In this document: positions 1-12,112 of the stretch, piece by piece | Layout of the letters: the number at the start of each line of letters is the position of its first letter | Position numbering within the stretch: the first letter of the stretch is position 1 | The notes under the pieces: generated by a model | What the model was told of the DNA's origin: nothing | The model's input: the letters and a program-made list of their open reading frames with translations, nothing else | Databases searched by the model: none | Source: Daldinia sp. FL1419 | Lineage: Eukaryota > Ascomycota > Sordariomycetes > Xylariales > Hypoxylaceae | Direction: 5' to 3' | DNA: 64,000 nucleotides | Assembly: GCA_025201765.1 (NCBI GenBank) | Contig: MU623450.1 | Span: 1 to 64,000, forward strand | Position numbers and translations under genes: made by a program

Positions 1-3000
1 TTATTTTTTTAATTATTTTATTTATAATCTTTAAGAAAAATATTAATTTATAAATACCCAAAAAAATTTTTTCTTTTTTAAATTTTTTAGATTTTAATAA
101 TATTATTATTATAACTTTATAGAATATCTTTAAATAATATTTAAATATAAAATTTTACATTATAATTATAATAAATATTTTAAATAATTATTTTTTATAC
201 ATTTTAAAAAACTTTATTAATAATAAATCCTTACTAATAATTTTCTATAATTTAATTATTTTTAAAATTATTTTTATTTCTTCCAATTTTATTCTTTTAA
301 ATATATTAAATTTATTTTTCTAAAATTTTTTTAGTTATATAACAAAATTAATAATATCCAATAAATTAATTATAAAATTTAAGAAAAATCTCTTTTCCAA
401 CATCATACTTTTCTCCTCTTTACTTATAACCCATAATTCTTCATCAAATTAACAACATAATACCAAAAGGCTTTTTTCTTTAATAGGTTGTCAGCTACAC
501 AATCTAGCCCATTTTTCTATCTTCCACAGGACTTTATAATAAATTAATTAAATTTACAAAAATAATCATTAAAATAATAATAAAAGTTATATATATTATA
601 TAATATGTTGGTATTATGGCATTATTCTTATAACTAAATATTTTAGGCATTTTTAACAATGTTATACCATAAAGGTTCATATATATGCTATATTAGAAAA
701 GGTACCTAATATAAGTAACAAATTAAATAAATAATTTTATAGAAAAATAAAAAATATAATTAATCCTTAATAGAAAAAAAGATAAAATCCGTTCTTTTAT
801 TGCAAATATCTCACAAAATTCCTTATTATTACCTATTTTATTTATTATTTATATAATCACCCTATATAAAAAACTAAATTAGAAAAATATTTTAATTATT
901 AGTTTTGTAAATAATATAAATATATTAATAATAAGATATTTTATGATCAAAAATTATATTAAATTAAAATAAATATATAGAATATGCTTGGATTAGGTAT
1001 AAAAATATAATATAACTTTTATAATATAAAAGAATAAATTTATATATTTTATAAAAACTTATTAAATATTAACTATAAAGATCAAATTAAATGATATAAT
1101 TATTAAACTTAAAGAAAATATTAGGTTTTTTAAAATATAATTAAATAAGAAATTCAAATAGAATAAACACCTAAAAACAATTAAAAAAAAAAAAAATAAT
1201 ATACCTTTTTTAAATTAATAATATTAATATAAGGTTATAATATAACCTAAATAAAAGAGATCTATATAAAAGTAATATAAAATATAATAATATATAAAAC
1301 AATAATATAATATATTCCAAGCTAAAACTTTAAGGTAAAAAATATTATTAAAAAATTAAGTACTATTTAATTAACTTAATTAATTTATTTATAGGAAGTT
1401 AGCAACATGTATAAAACAACAGAAATATTATAATTGAAGATAGAATTAAATTACCCCCCAATATACTTCTATCTAAATATAATAATAATAACAATTAAAT
1501 TCTGCATAAATAATAAAGGCTTCAACTTCAAAATTTAAAAAATAAAGTAGAAAATTCAAAAATAAGTAAAATTTCAGAAACTGAAGAAATAATAAGATCT
1601 TCCCATTATTATTCAAATACTAAACATATATATTACAAAAATTAAAATTAATTAAAACATTAAATAAAAAAAATATTAATATTCTAAAAAAATCTTTTTA
1701 AATTATTAAATAAAAAGATAAGAATAATATAAGAAAAATACCATTATATTAACAATTTAATTACTACCCTTTAATATAAAGATTAATAATTAATATTTTA
1801 ATTTATAAAAATACAAAATATTAATATTATTATAAATATATATTAAGAAAATAAAATTAAAGATTTTTTTATTTAATAAAATTTTTTTTAAAATAAATAT
1901 TCTTAAATATAAATATAATAAAAAAAATAATATAATATATAATTCTTAAATATTCTAAATATATTTTAATATAAACCCATTTTAAATGGAATTTAACCTT
2001 AAAATTTTTCTTAATTAATATAAATTATAAAAAAACATTATTTAACTTTAATAAAATCCCATTAATAATCTACTAATTCTTTAAATAAATTTAATTATTT
2101 ATATATAAAATAATATTATAATTTATTTAATATAAATATTTTTAAAAATTTCATATTAAATAAGAAAAACCTATAATTAAATAAAAGGATATAAATAATA
2201 ATATATTAATAAAATCTTTTAGGAAGATTATATTTACTTAAAATTATTCTGCACTTATTTTGAACTATATTTATCAAAATTGTTCTCTTCTATATCCACC
2301 TCTTTATCTTCCTTCTTATTTTTTTTAATTATATATATTAAAAAATCTTAAATAAAAATAAATATATTTTTAAATAGAAGGTTATATTTATTAAAATTTA
2401 AATTTAAATATATTAGGAAATTATTGAAGATTTATAATGGATTATTATTAGAAAATAATAAAATATTTAATATTAATTAAATTTCTTAAGTAAAAAATTA
2501 TTATAATAATAATATATAAAAATAATATAAATTATTAAAAATAAAATAATATATATATATTTCCTTCCAAAATTAATTTTCTTATAAATTTTATATTATA
2601 ATTAATAATTATTAATAAAATAGATATAAAAAGGAATTATATTACAGAATAATCATAATATTAATAATATTAATAATATTAAAATAAATAATTCTTTTGG
2701 GATTATTGGAACATATAAGAGTTATGGACCTGATAAATAAAGATCAAATATAATAAGAATAATTATTTAATATTATTAATAATTTTTTAATAAATTTTTT
2801 AAAGATCTAAAAACCTTAAAAAAGCCATAATAAAGTCTTAATAATTAATTCCCAGAATTGCATTAGAAAGGCATAACCACACTTTTTATATAATTCCCCA
2901 TCTTTAGTAAATAAATTATTTTTATAATATATAATTATATTAGGATTATAATCTTAATATAATATAATATTAAAATATTATATTAAATCCAAAATATTAT

Positions 3001-3164
3001 AATAATTTCTAATAAAAGGATTAAAATATTTAAAGAAGGTTAATAATAAAATAAAATTAGAAAAATAATAGAATATTTATAAATATGTAAGTTTTTTTTT
3101 TATTTAATCTAATATATATATAAAAGTGAAGTGGGTTTTTTAAGGCGGTATTGGATTATGAATA

Positions 3165-4062
3165 TAATGGGTATAATAATATTATACTATAATATTATAA
3201 AATATAAAAAAAATATATAAAAGGGATTAAAATTAGCCAAGAAAGGCTACAGATTAACAATATTATTTTAAACCATTTTAAAAAATAAATAAAATATTAT
3301 AATATTAAAAAAAAGATTATAAAAGTAAAAATAAATAATAGTTTTCCTAAAAATATAAAATTATTTATATATATTTATATTTTATATAAATTATATATAT
3401 CTTAACCCTCCCCCAAAATAACTTCTTTATAATATAATAATATTTTTATTATTTATAAAAAAAATAATAAAGTTATTTTGGATTTTATTATTATCTTATA
3501 TTTAGGTTATTATTATATTATTTTATGAAATTTAGATATTATAATATATAAAATATTTTTTTATATTAAAATTTAATTATTTTTATTAAAAAATAAATTT
3601 TAATAAAAATATAAAATAAAATTAAAATTATGGTAATATAATTTATTTAAATAGGTGGTAGGTAGATTTTCTCTAAAATACAGTTTTTATTTGGAACAAA
3701 TATTAAAAGATGGACCAGATACCTGTAATATATTTTAGGTAAATTAGGGTAGTAATAAATAAATAAATAAATAATAAATAAATAATAAAAATATTATTAT
3801 ATTATAAATAAATTATTTTGGGAAAAAGCTAAAATATATATAATTTATATAAAATATAAATATATATAAATAATTTTATATTTCTATAAAAAGTTATTAT
3901 TTATTCTTATTTTTATAATTTTCTTTTTAATATCATAATATTATATTTATTTTTTAAAATGGTTTAAAATAGTGCTACTAATTCATAACCCTTCCCAACT
4001 AATTTTAATCTTCTTTGTATGCCTTGTTTGCGTTCTGCGATATTGTAGTATAATACCACCAT
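3165..4062. repeat. Long inverted repeat with unequally decayed arms
   Basis: Bases about 3165-3455 and 3780-4062 are inverted copies of each other (arms near 285 bp) around a ~320 bp centre. Where they differ, the left arm mostly carries T or A where the right arm (reverse-complemented) keeps C or G, for example near 3190-3225 against 4013-4050. It may be a decayed element with long terminal inverted repeats, or two inverted copies of one repeat. No coding remnant was recognised in the centre. Confidence 0.7.
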
Positions 4063-4104
4063 ATTAATAATTATATATAATATATTTATATTTTAAAAAT
4101 AATA

Positions 4105-5560
4105 TTAAGGTAATTAAATAAAGAATTAATAAAAATAATTATTAATAATGGTAATTAATATTTAAGAAATAAAATAGATAATATATTTAATATTAAATAA
4201 TATTATTTATAAATAAGAATTTTAAATAATAATTAAATATAAAATAATTATATTTAAAAAAAGATATTAAAATAATTAAATAGAAACATTAATAAAAATA
4301 ATTATTAACAATGGTAATTAATATTTAAAATGATATATTTAATAAAAGAGAGAATTTATAAATTATTGTAAAAGTAATAAGAAAAGGTAATAATTTTGTA
4401 AAGTTTAATTTAATTAAATAAAAATTAATTTTTAAGGGTTTATATATTAAATAGAAACTTCAATAATTTTTATAGGATATGCCTTACCCTGTATTTTAAT
4501 TATTTTATATTAAATTATATCTTAAAAAGGTATTAAGGTTATTGAATAAAAGGTTAATAAAGGTTATTAATAACAATAGCAATTAATATTTAAAAAATAA
4601 AATAAATAATATATTCAAAAAATAAGAAAATTATAAAGTATTGTAAGAAATTATATAAAAAATAATACTTAAAGAATTTAATTTAATTAAATAGGAATTA
4701 AATTTTAAGGATTTATATATTAAATATAAATTCTTATAATTTTTATATAACATGTTTTATATTTTAATTAATTTATAATAATTAGAAATTATATAAGAAA
4801 GAAGATATAAGGTAATTATATTCTAAGAAATATAATAAAATGATTAGGTAAAGGAATTATTATATATAATTATTTATAAATAATAACACTTTATAAGAAA
4901 AAATATTTAAAAGAAAATTAAAAAAGTATATATTATTATATAAAATCTTATAAAGAAATTGATAATATAAAATTTAAAGAACCTAAATTAATTAAATAAA
5001 TAAAAAATTTTAAATTTTTATTTATATTTAAAAAATTATAGAAATTTTAATGGATTTAACTTTATAAAGGTTAATGAGATTTTTTTAAGGTAATATTTAT
5101 TATATAAATATATTATATTAATTTAATATATATTATTAATATTTAAATTAATATAGTATGAGTATATAATTATAATATATAATAGGGATATATAATAGGG
5201 ATATTTAGTAAGAGTATATAATAAGAGTTATTTTAACGGATTTTAATAGATCTTTATAAGAATTACATACATTCTTTTAAATATAAATAGGCCTTCAGGA
5301 GTTGTTTTCTTATTTGATTAATTTAAATCCCATATAGTTTTTTAGAAATTGTTTTTATAGAATTTTATATAAATAATATATATTTTTTGACTTATAATCT
5401 TATTATATGTGTTATTATTATTAAACAATTACTTACAATAGCTTTTCTATCTAATTATCCTATTATATTCTTTAAGATATAATTACCTTATATCTTCTAA
5501 CTTATATAACCTTTGACTTGTTATGGGTTAATTGAAGTATAAGGTATATTTCACAGGAGT
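4105..5560. repeat. Diverged repeat family, direct and inverted copies
   Basis: Related units begin near 4105, 4268, 4531 and 4735-4810 in direct orientation. A further copy lies inverted at about 5215-5560. Spacing between adjacent direct units is roughly 160-280 bp. A shared core (AAGATATAAGGTAATTATAT) is seen at about 4803 and, inverted, at about 5480. The inverted copy keeps the most C and G and so is the least mutated. This looks like a transposon-derived or satellite-like array decayed by RIP. Confidence 0.6.
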
Positions 5561-6110
5561 TATTAGAGTTTTTGTTTAATATATTATAATATTAAATTAA
5601 ATTATTAAAATTATATATATATATATATATATAAATTTAACATATTTTATTTTATATATAAGAATTATATTTATTATTAAATATTAAATTAATAATTATA
5701 GAATGGGAGTGATTGGTCTTGAAAAGTTAATTGGTTGTGAAGTGACCAATTCAAAAAAACTAGTAACTAATTAATTAAAAAAGGTTGGTATGGTTGGCCA
5801 ATTAGAAAAAAGTTTATATATTTGGGTAATAAAATGTAAATAATTTATAAAAATTTTAAAACTTAAGTTTTTTAAAAATTAAAAAATATTTTAATATATT
5901 AAAGAAGGTAAAGAAAATTAATAAAATAAAAAAATTAAGTATATAATATTATTTAAGAATTAAAAATTATAAGGTTAATTTAAAGGGTTAATATGTTAAG
6001 TAAAATATTTTTTATTATTATTTATATATTTTTATTATAATAAAAAACCTTAAGAAAACTTAAGGCATATTTTAATATAATTTGCTATATATTAACAGTA
6101 TACTTTTACC

Positions 6111-6548
6111 TTAGATTAGGAAACAGTTTTTCGTGGAAATGCTATACCAGGGGTCTAATTGGCTAAAAAGTGCAGTGGCGCAAAAATACAAAACCGTCCT
6201 CCTAGTCTAAGCCCCACTGAAATAACACTAGACCCCTATACCATTCCCGACCGACCTATACTACATATTACATAGTAATCCCCTATTCACTTACTGGCCT
6301 TGCAGTCTTATTTGGGTTTTGTCGATATATATCCTAGAAGTGGCATCATCGGTGCCAAGCCGGTTGGTTGACGAGTTTAGGAAGGTGGCCACTGTTATTG
6401 CTAATAATTGTAACTCTATTGCATTGTTTTACCCTACCAACATTCTCAAATATACCTAAATGTACCTGTTATCAGAATAGTATATATCCTATATTCCTTT
6501 CTTCCTTACTTGCATCCGCTTCCTTCCACCTTCTAGCATATAGACGAG
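6111..6548. other. Boundary from AT block to genic DNA, with a small hairpin repeat
   Basis: Base composition becomes normal here. An imperfect inverted repeat (about 6136-6179 with 6211-6247) shares GGGGTCTA and CAGTGG-type blocks and could be a short MITE remnant. The rest is the presumed promoter and 5' leader of the carboxypeptidase gene. A short reading frame at 6368-6580 lacks an ATG start and is not supported. Confidence 0.5.
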
Positions 6549-8125
6549 ATGAAGCTCCTTACTACTGTCTGGTTTGTTAGTATTTTCAAATCCGTTATTC
6601 TGGCTAGCCTGGCAAACGGTCTCAGTTTTGAAGGCTTTAAAGTTTATAGGATAGATATTAAGGATGACTTCATTCGCCTGGAATCATCTCTAGATAAATT
6701 ATCTGTCATTGAACTTCACCGTAATCATCGCCGTGACGGGGTGTTGACTATTGATATCGCTGTTCCACCAGAACATGTTGCTGCCTTTGATGCGCTCGAC
6801 TTCAATACTACGACCTTAAGCCGAAACCTAGGAGGGGATATTGAGGCTGAAGGTCCTTCAGGTGGTTATCCGAGTACGTGTTCGTGATCATGTTTCATTT
6901 ATTACGTCCCTGCCAACTGTTTGTTAAGCACTCGACGACGATGGTGTCCCAGACTTATCTTGGTTCGATTCATATCACGCCTATGATGACCACATACGAT
7001 ACTGGGCCGACCTTCAGTCCTCGTTTGCAGATAATTCGGAGCTCATTCAAGTTGGATCTTCCTTCGAGGGGAGACTAATCCAGGGGATCCATCTGGTATG
7101 TGATATCGAACTCCCCTTTTCTAACCCCTTATGAAGCTAATAATGTTGACTCTTGGGCATATAGTGGGGTAGTGATGGCAAGGATTCGAAGCCCGCAGTA
7201 TTCTTTAATGGAAACGTCCATGCTCGTGAATGGATTACTTCAGTCGTGAGTTTTTCTGTTCGTTGGTCTAGATATATTCACCTACTAATTTCAAATCATT
7301 CCAGGTGGTTGAGTACCTCCTATACCAGATCATTACAGGATACAAAAACGATACGGCAATACAAGCGGTCCTTGATAGCTATGATTTCTACGTGCTACCA
7401 GTTGTAAACCCCGACGGTAAGTCGTTGACCCCCCTACACCATCCTGGGAAATTTGATATGATGTTCAACTTATCCCACTAGGATTTGTATATTCTCAAAC
7501 AACAAACCGGCTCTGGCGGAAGAACCGACAGACGCGAGATAATACAACTGCAGTCGGCACCGATATTAACCGAAACTGGTCTGTTGGGTTCGGGGGCGAG
7601 GGTTCCTCGAATAACCCAAGCTCTGAAACGTTCAGCGGTTACCAGCCTGGTGACGCACCGGAAACTGCCGCATTGATGGATTTTGCTCAGGCTCTAGCTT
7701 CTGACAAGGGCATCAAGTTGTACATCGATTGGCATAGCTACGCACAAGTGATCTTACTCTCGTATGGTTATACTTGTGATAGTTTCCCTAAGAATATTGA
7801 CCATCAGATAAGCCTGGCGGGTGAAACTGCTGCCAGGATTGCACAACCGTGTATGTTTACATCTTCGAGATTTCTTGTGGGCTACAAGACTACTAACATC
7901 TTGAACTCAGATAATACGACCTTTGACTACGGCCCTGGTTGTCTAGTTCTATATCAGTCGAGTGGAAATGGTCGAGATTATATGACGGATGCGGCGGGGG
8001 CTGAATTTGGCTGGGGAATCGAGCTTAGATCGACCTCCTACGGTTTCGTGCTTCCTGCTGACCAGATCCTCCCTATCAGCGTGGAGATTTGGGAAGGTAT
8101 GAAATATCTGTGGGCGAATATGTAA
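6549..8125 (+). CDS. Secreted zinc metallocarboxypeptidase, family M14
   Basis: Six exons: 6549-6873, 6929-7095, 7165-7245, 7305-7416, 7482-7850, 7911-8125, giving 422 residues. An N-terminal hydrophobic signal peptide is followed by a propeptide of about 100 residues and the M14 catalytic domain. The zinc ligands are H183 and E186 (in NVHAREW) and H313 (in IDWHSYAQ). The general base is E389 (in GIELR), and the DINRNW and YQSSG segments of the substrate pocket are present. Family members digest extracellular protein from the C terminus after the propeptide is removed. The position matching the S1' specificity residue of bovine CPA (255) is Arg373, which suggests a preference for acidic C-terminal residues. 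Intron 5 (7851-7910, 60 nt) is open in frame, so its removal rests on family similarity and splice signals. The gene is complete and is the first one beside the RIP block. Confidence 0.9.
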
Positions 8126-8566
8126 CATTTACACCCACAGGATGTATGTAGACCATAGTAGGTAAATGCATCAACTAATCAAGATCGGAAGGATGGAATA
8201 CCTAAGATAACTCCATCACAGGGAAAAGGGGATCAACTAGAATCTGGGCTTAACGGGATCCGACTCAATCCCCGAGCTTCGGCCTCTGGTGAAGTTTGCG
8301 TTATAATTATTTGCTCAAGGGTCGCTAATATCATAGGATTGTCAATATGGAAGTGGTAAGGAGGTATACGAGGTACTGTATATGGACATATGGTTCTACG
8401 AACGTTAGCTCTACTTTTTTATGACCTCTCCTTGACCTCTCCTGGACCTCTCCTTGGCGATGGAAAACTGGTATGATTAAAGTTACTAAATTATACTGCA
8501 CTCAAGATACTTCTAGATACATCTCGAAACTATCTACCAGAAGTTTACGTCTTAAACGCGCAGTCT
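8126..8566. other. Intergenic, convergent 3' regions
   Basis: Lies between two converging genes. A short tandem repeat of GACCTCTCCT-like units occurs at about 8424-8456. Nothing else recognised. Confidence 0.6.
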
Positions 8567-10087
8567 TTAGTATTTGTACCTACCAGAGCTCGCACGCAAT
8601 GCCTCGGTGTTTGCCGTGACTTTTATACCAGGTGTGGGTGTGTGCTTCCTCGAACGTATGCGATATTCAGCATCATTCACCGCGAGAACCAGTGGGTTGT
8701 TTTCATATCCTCTAAGCCCTTCTAGAGATCTGCCTTCTTTCCTTATTTCCTCCAGGGAGAATGGTTGGGGTTTGTCGTGCCGGCCGTACCCACCAGACAT
8801 GGTATGTGCCATCGCTCCGAGTACAGTCCAGCTTAGACGTTCCCTACGTGTTTTTAAACGATCCCTAGTAAGACTCTGTGCTAGTGCAGCCAACTCTCGC
8901 ATTTCGCTAAGTTCGCGATCTACCTTGCATACTTGGCCTAGTACGCCTTGACGGGGATTTCCATCCGGCAAAATGGCATCGAGATAGTCGTCTAAAGTAT
9001 AGTGGCAGCGGCGCGGTAGTAAGTAGGATTTTTCTGGAATTGGCGTAGCGGTATGGATGGTGTATAAACTACCTACGAAGCGGCCTTCCAGCCTCTGGCG
9101 GACTCCAAGGAGTACCCCTATTTGTGCGAATGGGTCGTCTATGAACGCAAAGTGCGTGACTAAGGGGTAGAGGGAGCCTGTATCATCCTGGCCGTGTTGA
9201 TTTGTGACATGTCCAAGAGGTAAAGTCATCTCTATTGAGGCTGCACCGAAGGTGAATACCTGAAGCTTGCTTAGGAGATTTCCAGGTGGGAAGTCGGCAC
9301 ATAGGCGAGCAAGCATCCATGAGACGTCCAAAGTGCCCGTGTTATGAGCAATGATACGAACACCTATGGTGTCCGGCTTTAAAAGACTTTTCCGAACGGA
9401 ATTATAAAGATCTGTAGATCTTACCGTAGGGACATGGAGGCTTCGCTGGAGGAAGATAAGCATGGCATCAAACGGGAAGCCAAGCTTGTAGGCCATGAAG
9501 ACGTGCATATCTTGGCCAAATATACTCGTTAGTCTGGGCGCGAGCTCCCGGCGCATATGTTCCTCGTGCGAATAACCACACACGACAAACCAATCGAAGC
9601 GTTGTTCGTTTCTTGGAAAATCATCTCGAGCTCTCTTCGAGATGAACCTCGAAGGCTGAAGGCCACCATTTATGTAACGGATTACAATCCAGATGGAAGC
9701 AGCTTGTAAGGCTAAACAAGGCAAAAGGACTAATCCTGGAATTACTAGCCACAATATAAAGATAGAAAGTAACAACTGCAACTCGAGAACTGATAGCAGC
9801 AAATAAAAGAAGGACCCTCGCAGCTCAGCCCAGCTCATATCCGGCCACTGATTGATAATCGACGCCCCGACTGCGGAAATGACACGCGGGATAGCAGCAG
9901 CAACATATGGAAGGTCTGTTTTGAGCAGCGATAAGAAAGTTTGCTGGTGACTTAAAGGCGTCGTCCCCAGAGCACTGTCCTTGAGGGCTAAGGTGAGGCT
10001 TAAGGACATGTTTTCTGCGTGAGTGCGCTGCAGTAGATCCTGCTTGGGGTTGGGGACGCGACACGAGGAAACTCGAGAGGTATCCAT
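8567..10087 (-). CDS. Membrane protein with alpha/beta-hydrolase-like region
   Basis: A single open frame of 506 residues starting at an ATG. Residues about 90-140 hold two adjacent hydrophobic segments that probably form a membrane hairpin. Most of the rest reads as a soluble domain with a lipase-like order of elements, including VRIIAHNTGTLDVSW at the place of a nucleophile elbow (G-x-S-x-G). The serine is replaced by asparagine (AHNTG), so either it is not a classical serine hydrolase or the resemblance is only structural. The C-terminal part is basic and probably disordered. I do not recognise a named family. Introns are not needed to keep the frame open. The upstream gene is divergent, about 2 kb away. 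Confidence 0.75.
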   Translation of the reverse strand: MDTSRVSSCRVPNPKQDLLQRTHAENMSLSLTLALKDSALGTTPLSHQQTFLSLLKTDLPYVAAAIPRVISAVGASIINQWPDMSWAELRGSFFYLLLSVLELQLLLSIFILWLVIPGLVLLPCLALQAASIWIVIRYINGGLQPSRFISKRARDDFPRNEQRFDWFVVCGYSHEEHMRRELAPRLTSIFGQDMHVFMAYKLGFPFDAMLIFLQRSLHVPTVRSTDLYNSVRKSLLKPDTIGVRIIAHNTGTLDVSWMLARLCADFPPGNLLSKLQVFTFGAASIEMTLPLGHVTNQHGQDDTGSLYPLVTHFAFIDDPFAQIGVLLGVRQRLEGRFVGSLYTIHTATPIPEKSYLLPRRCHYTLDDYLDAILPDGNPRQGVLGQVCKVDRELSEMRELAALAQSLTRDRLKTRRERLSWTVLGAMAHTMSGGYGRHDKPQPFSLEEIRKEGRSLEGLRGYENNPLVLAVNDAEYRIRSRKHTPTPGIKVTANTEALRASSGRYKY

Positions 10088-11881
10088 TGGCCCATATCAC
10101 TTATATCGCATATCATTCGGCGACGTTTTCAACTCCCAAGGCTTAGAACCGACAGTGTTAGATGAGGGGAGAAAAAAAGAAACCATGGCGGGTGTTTTTC
10201 TTTGTTGGAATCCATCGGCAATCCAGACAAGGACCAAGGATACATTCCAGTCAAACACGCGTTTACGCAAATACTTTTGCCATCTTGACAAAACTAAAAG
10301 TCTAGTTACTAGCTATATATAGGTACAGGGCAACACATGCCGGGTTATGGTTCTCCTCAGAGTCCCAATAACCGACTAATACAGCATGCGGTGTGTATTG
10401 TATGCTAGGCGTTTGCAAATATATATATATAGAATATAAAAAAGTTCTTTAGGTAAGACTTACTCGGTAAAGCGATTTCTCAGATAGTATCTAAGGATTT
10501 CAACATTTATAAGGCCACGCGAATAAACATGCGATAAAGTAACGTGGCCAGACATAAAGCCGAAATTCTAGACGCGGCCGGGTGAGGCAAAGAACTTATC
10601 GGTCTTGTGTTGTTTCTGGGCGGCCACGAATCTAAGATTTCCATGCAACCTAAGTGAACCTAGAAGACGGAAATAGAAAAAGAAAATAAAAAAAATAAAA
10701 ATAAAAAATAAAAAATAGAAAAAAAGATTATCAGGCGGTTTACTTTTGAGGAAGAGACAGGAATCTAAGTTATGTCAATCTACAAAACATGTAGGCGGAG
10801 GTGTGTTCCGCTTCCTTCCAACGGGCCTTGTTTCACCTGGGACAGCCGGCCGTGTCTCCGAGCTACATGTTATAGATGTATAGACGTGCCTGTAGACATT
10901 CGTGGATATTCGTAGATATTCGTAGATGTTGGTGGAAGTACGGATAACGTCGGGGGCTGTGGATATTTTGCCATTCTGACAGCTTCTGGAACCGTGGTAG
11001 CGGAAGAAGAGAAGGGGTTCCTTAAATTGATTTGTTCTACTTCAGGACCTATAGAGTCGTTTGCGGAGAGTCTTAGGTATGCTTGGAGATGCTTGGCGTG
11101 CGTATTGATTTAGCCTCTCGGTTGAAGTGACAAGAAATGATTCTAACCTTAGAACCTTGTAAGATAGAAGTGACGGATTCTTTCTGAGCTTCTGAATTAT
11201 TATAGATCATTATAGGAAATTTAGCGGTAGATCATGCTACCCTGCAGCGAGTTAGCGAACCCATTGGGTCGACCGTAAGCTAAAATTAGTATTACAGCAT
11301 CCACTTAATATTGAAGGTACTACTTTAGTAGTAGGTACTGGTCTCTTTTCTTAACCATCCAACCCTGAGATACCCGGGGTCCGGAACGATAAAAGTACGT
11401 ATAGCTACCCGGTACGGGCTAGAATCCTTGGGTATCATTCACTTATATAAAAACTTCCAAATGTGGCGTGAGACGTGCTGTGATTCTCTTGATCAGATCG
11501 TGATACCATCGTACCCTTTACTTCATACCTCCTACCTTGACGTCGACATACAGACCCGAGGAAGGATGGTTCGGATTGTGGTACTTACCCCTACCTAATA
11601 AATAGGATGTACATGTATGTACACATGCCGTAGATCTTACATAGGTAAGATGTGATTGCTTACTTGCCGGAATACATATGTGTACGGTATACATACCTAC
11701 ATAGTATGTCTATCTAAACTCATGTACCTACACATATACTTGCGCACTTACAGTATAGGTATTTACAAACGTAAATCGACACATAATATAATTCACTTTT
11801 TCCATTTGGCTTGGCCTTTCCATCTCTCTTCTCCCTATGTCCTTATTTATTCTTCCATACTTGGTACCGCGTGACTGAAGG

Positions 11882-11912
<31 letters not shown>

Positions 11913-12112
11913 AAAAAGGAAAAGAGAAAAGAAAAAGCATAAATTCACCCGATTCCTCTTCTCAAATCTTCATATATAATACACCTTCAATCACCACCAA
12001 AACAAGAACATACGGTTCCACCTCTACCATACACAATCGCTCTCTGGACCTATAACCCCATTACCTTCGCAATCCCTCTTGATATTACCAACTTCGCCAA
12101 ACTAAAGTCACA
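10088..12112. other. Long divergent intergenic region
   Basis: About 2 kb shared by two divergent genes. It holds an A-rich purine tract at 10674-10725, short repeated motifs (ATTCGTAGATATTCGTAGAT region near 10900) and a pure A run at 11882-11910. A stretch with CT-rich and CACC-type sequence at 11940-12110 is a likely promoter and leader for the secreted protein gene. No coding region recognised. Confidence 0.6.

Larger units (their letters stand above)
1..6110. repeat. AT-rich, RIP-decayed repeat block
   Basis: About 6.1 kb made almost wholly of A and T, with CG dinucleotides nearly absent and stop codons dense in all frames. I see no gene in it. Short less-decayed patches survive (around 400-530, 2220-2310, 2850-2910, 3990-4060 and 5280-5550). 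The block ends sharply near 6.1 kb, where base composition becomes normal. This is the look of fungal heterochromatin made from transposon copies hit by repeat-induced point mutation, which turns C into T on either strand. Two internal repeat structures support that and are listed separately. The original element cannot be named from what remains. Confidence 0.9.

Noticed and set aside
6368..6580. Open frame of 70 codons before the carboxypeptidase gene
   Set aside because: It starts at TTG, overlaps the leader of the real gene and has no family resemblance.
9825..10322. Several small frames around the start of the membrane protein gene
   Set aside because: They overlap the 506-codon gene in other frames, lack domains and are shadows.
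11728..11940. Frame with a long Phe run on the minus strand
   Set aside because: It is the translation of the A29 homopolymer, not a protein.
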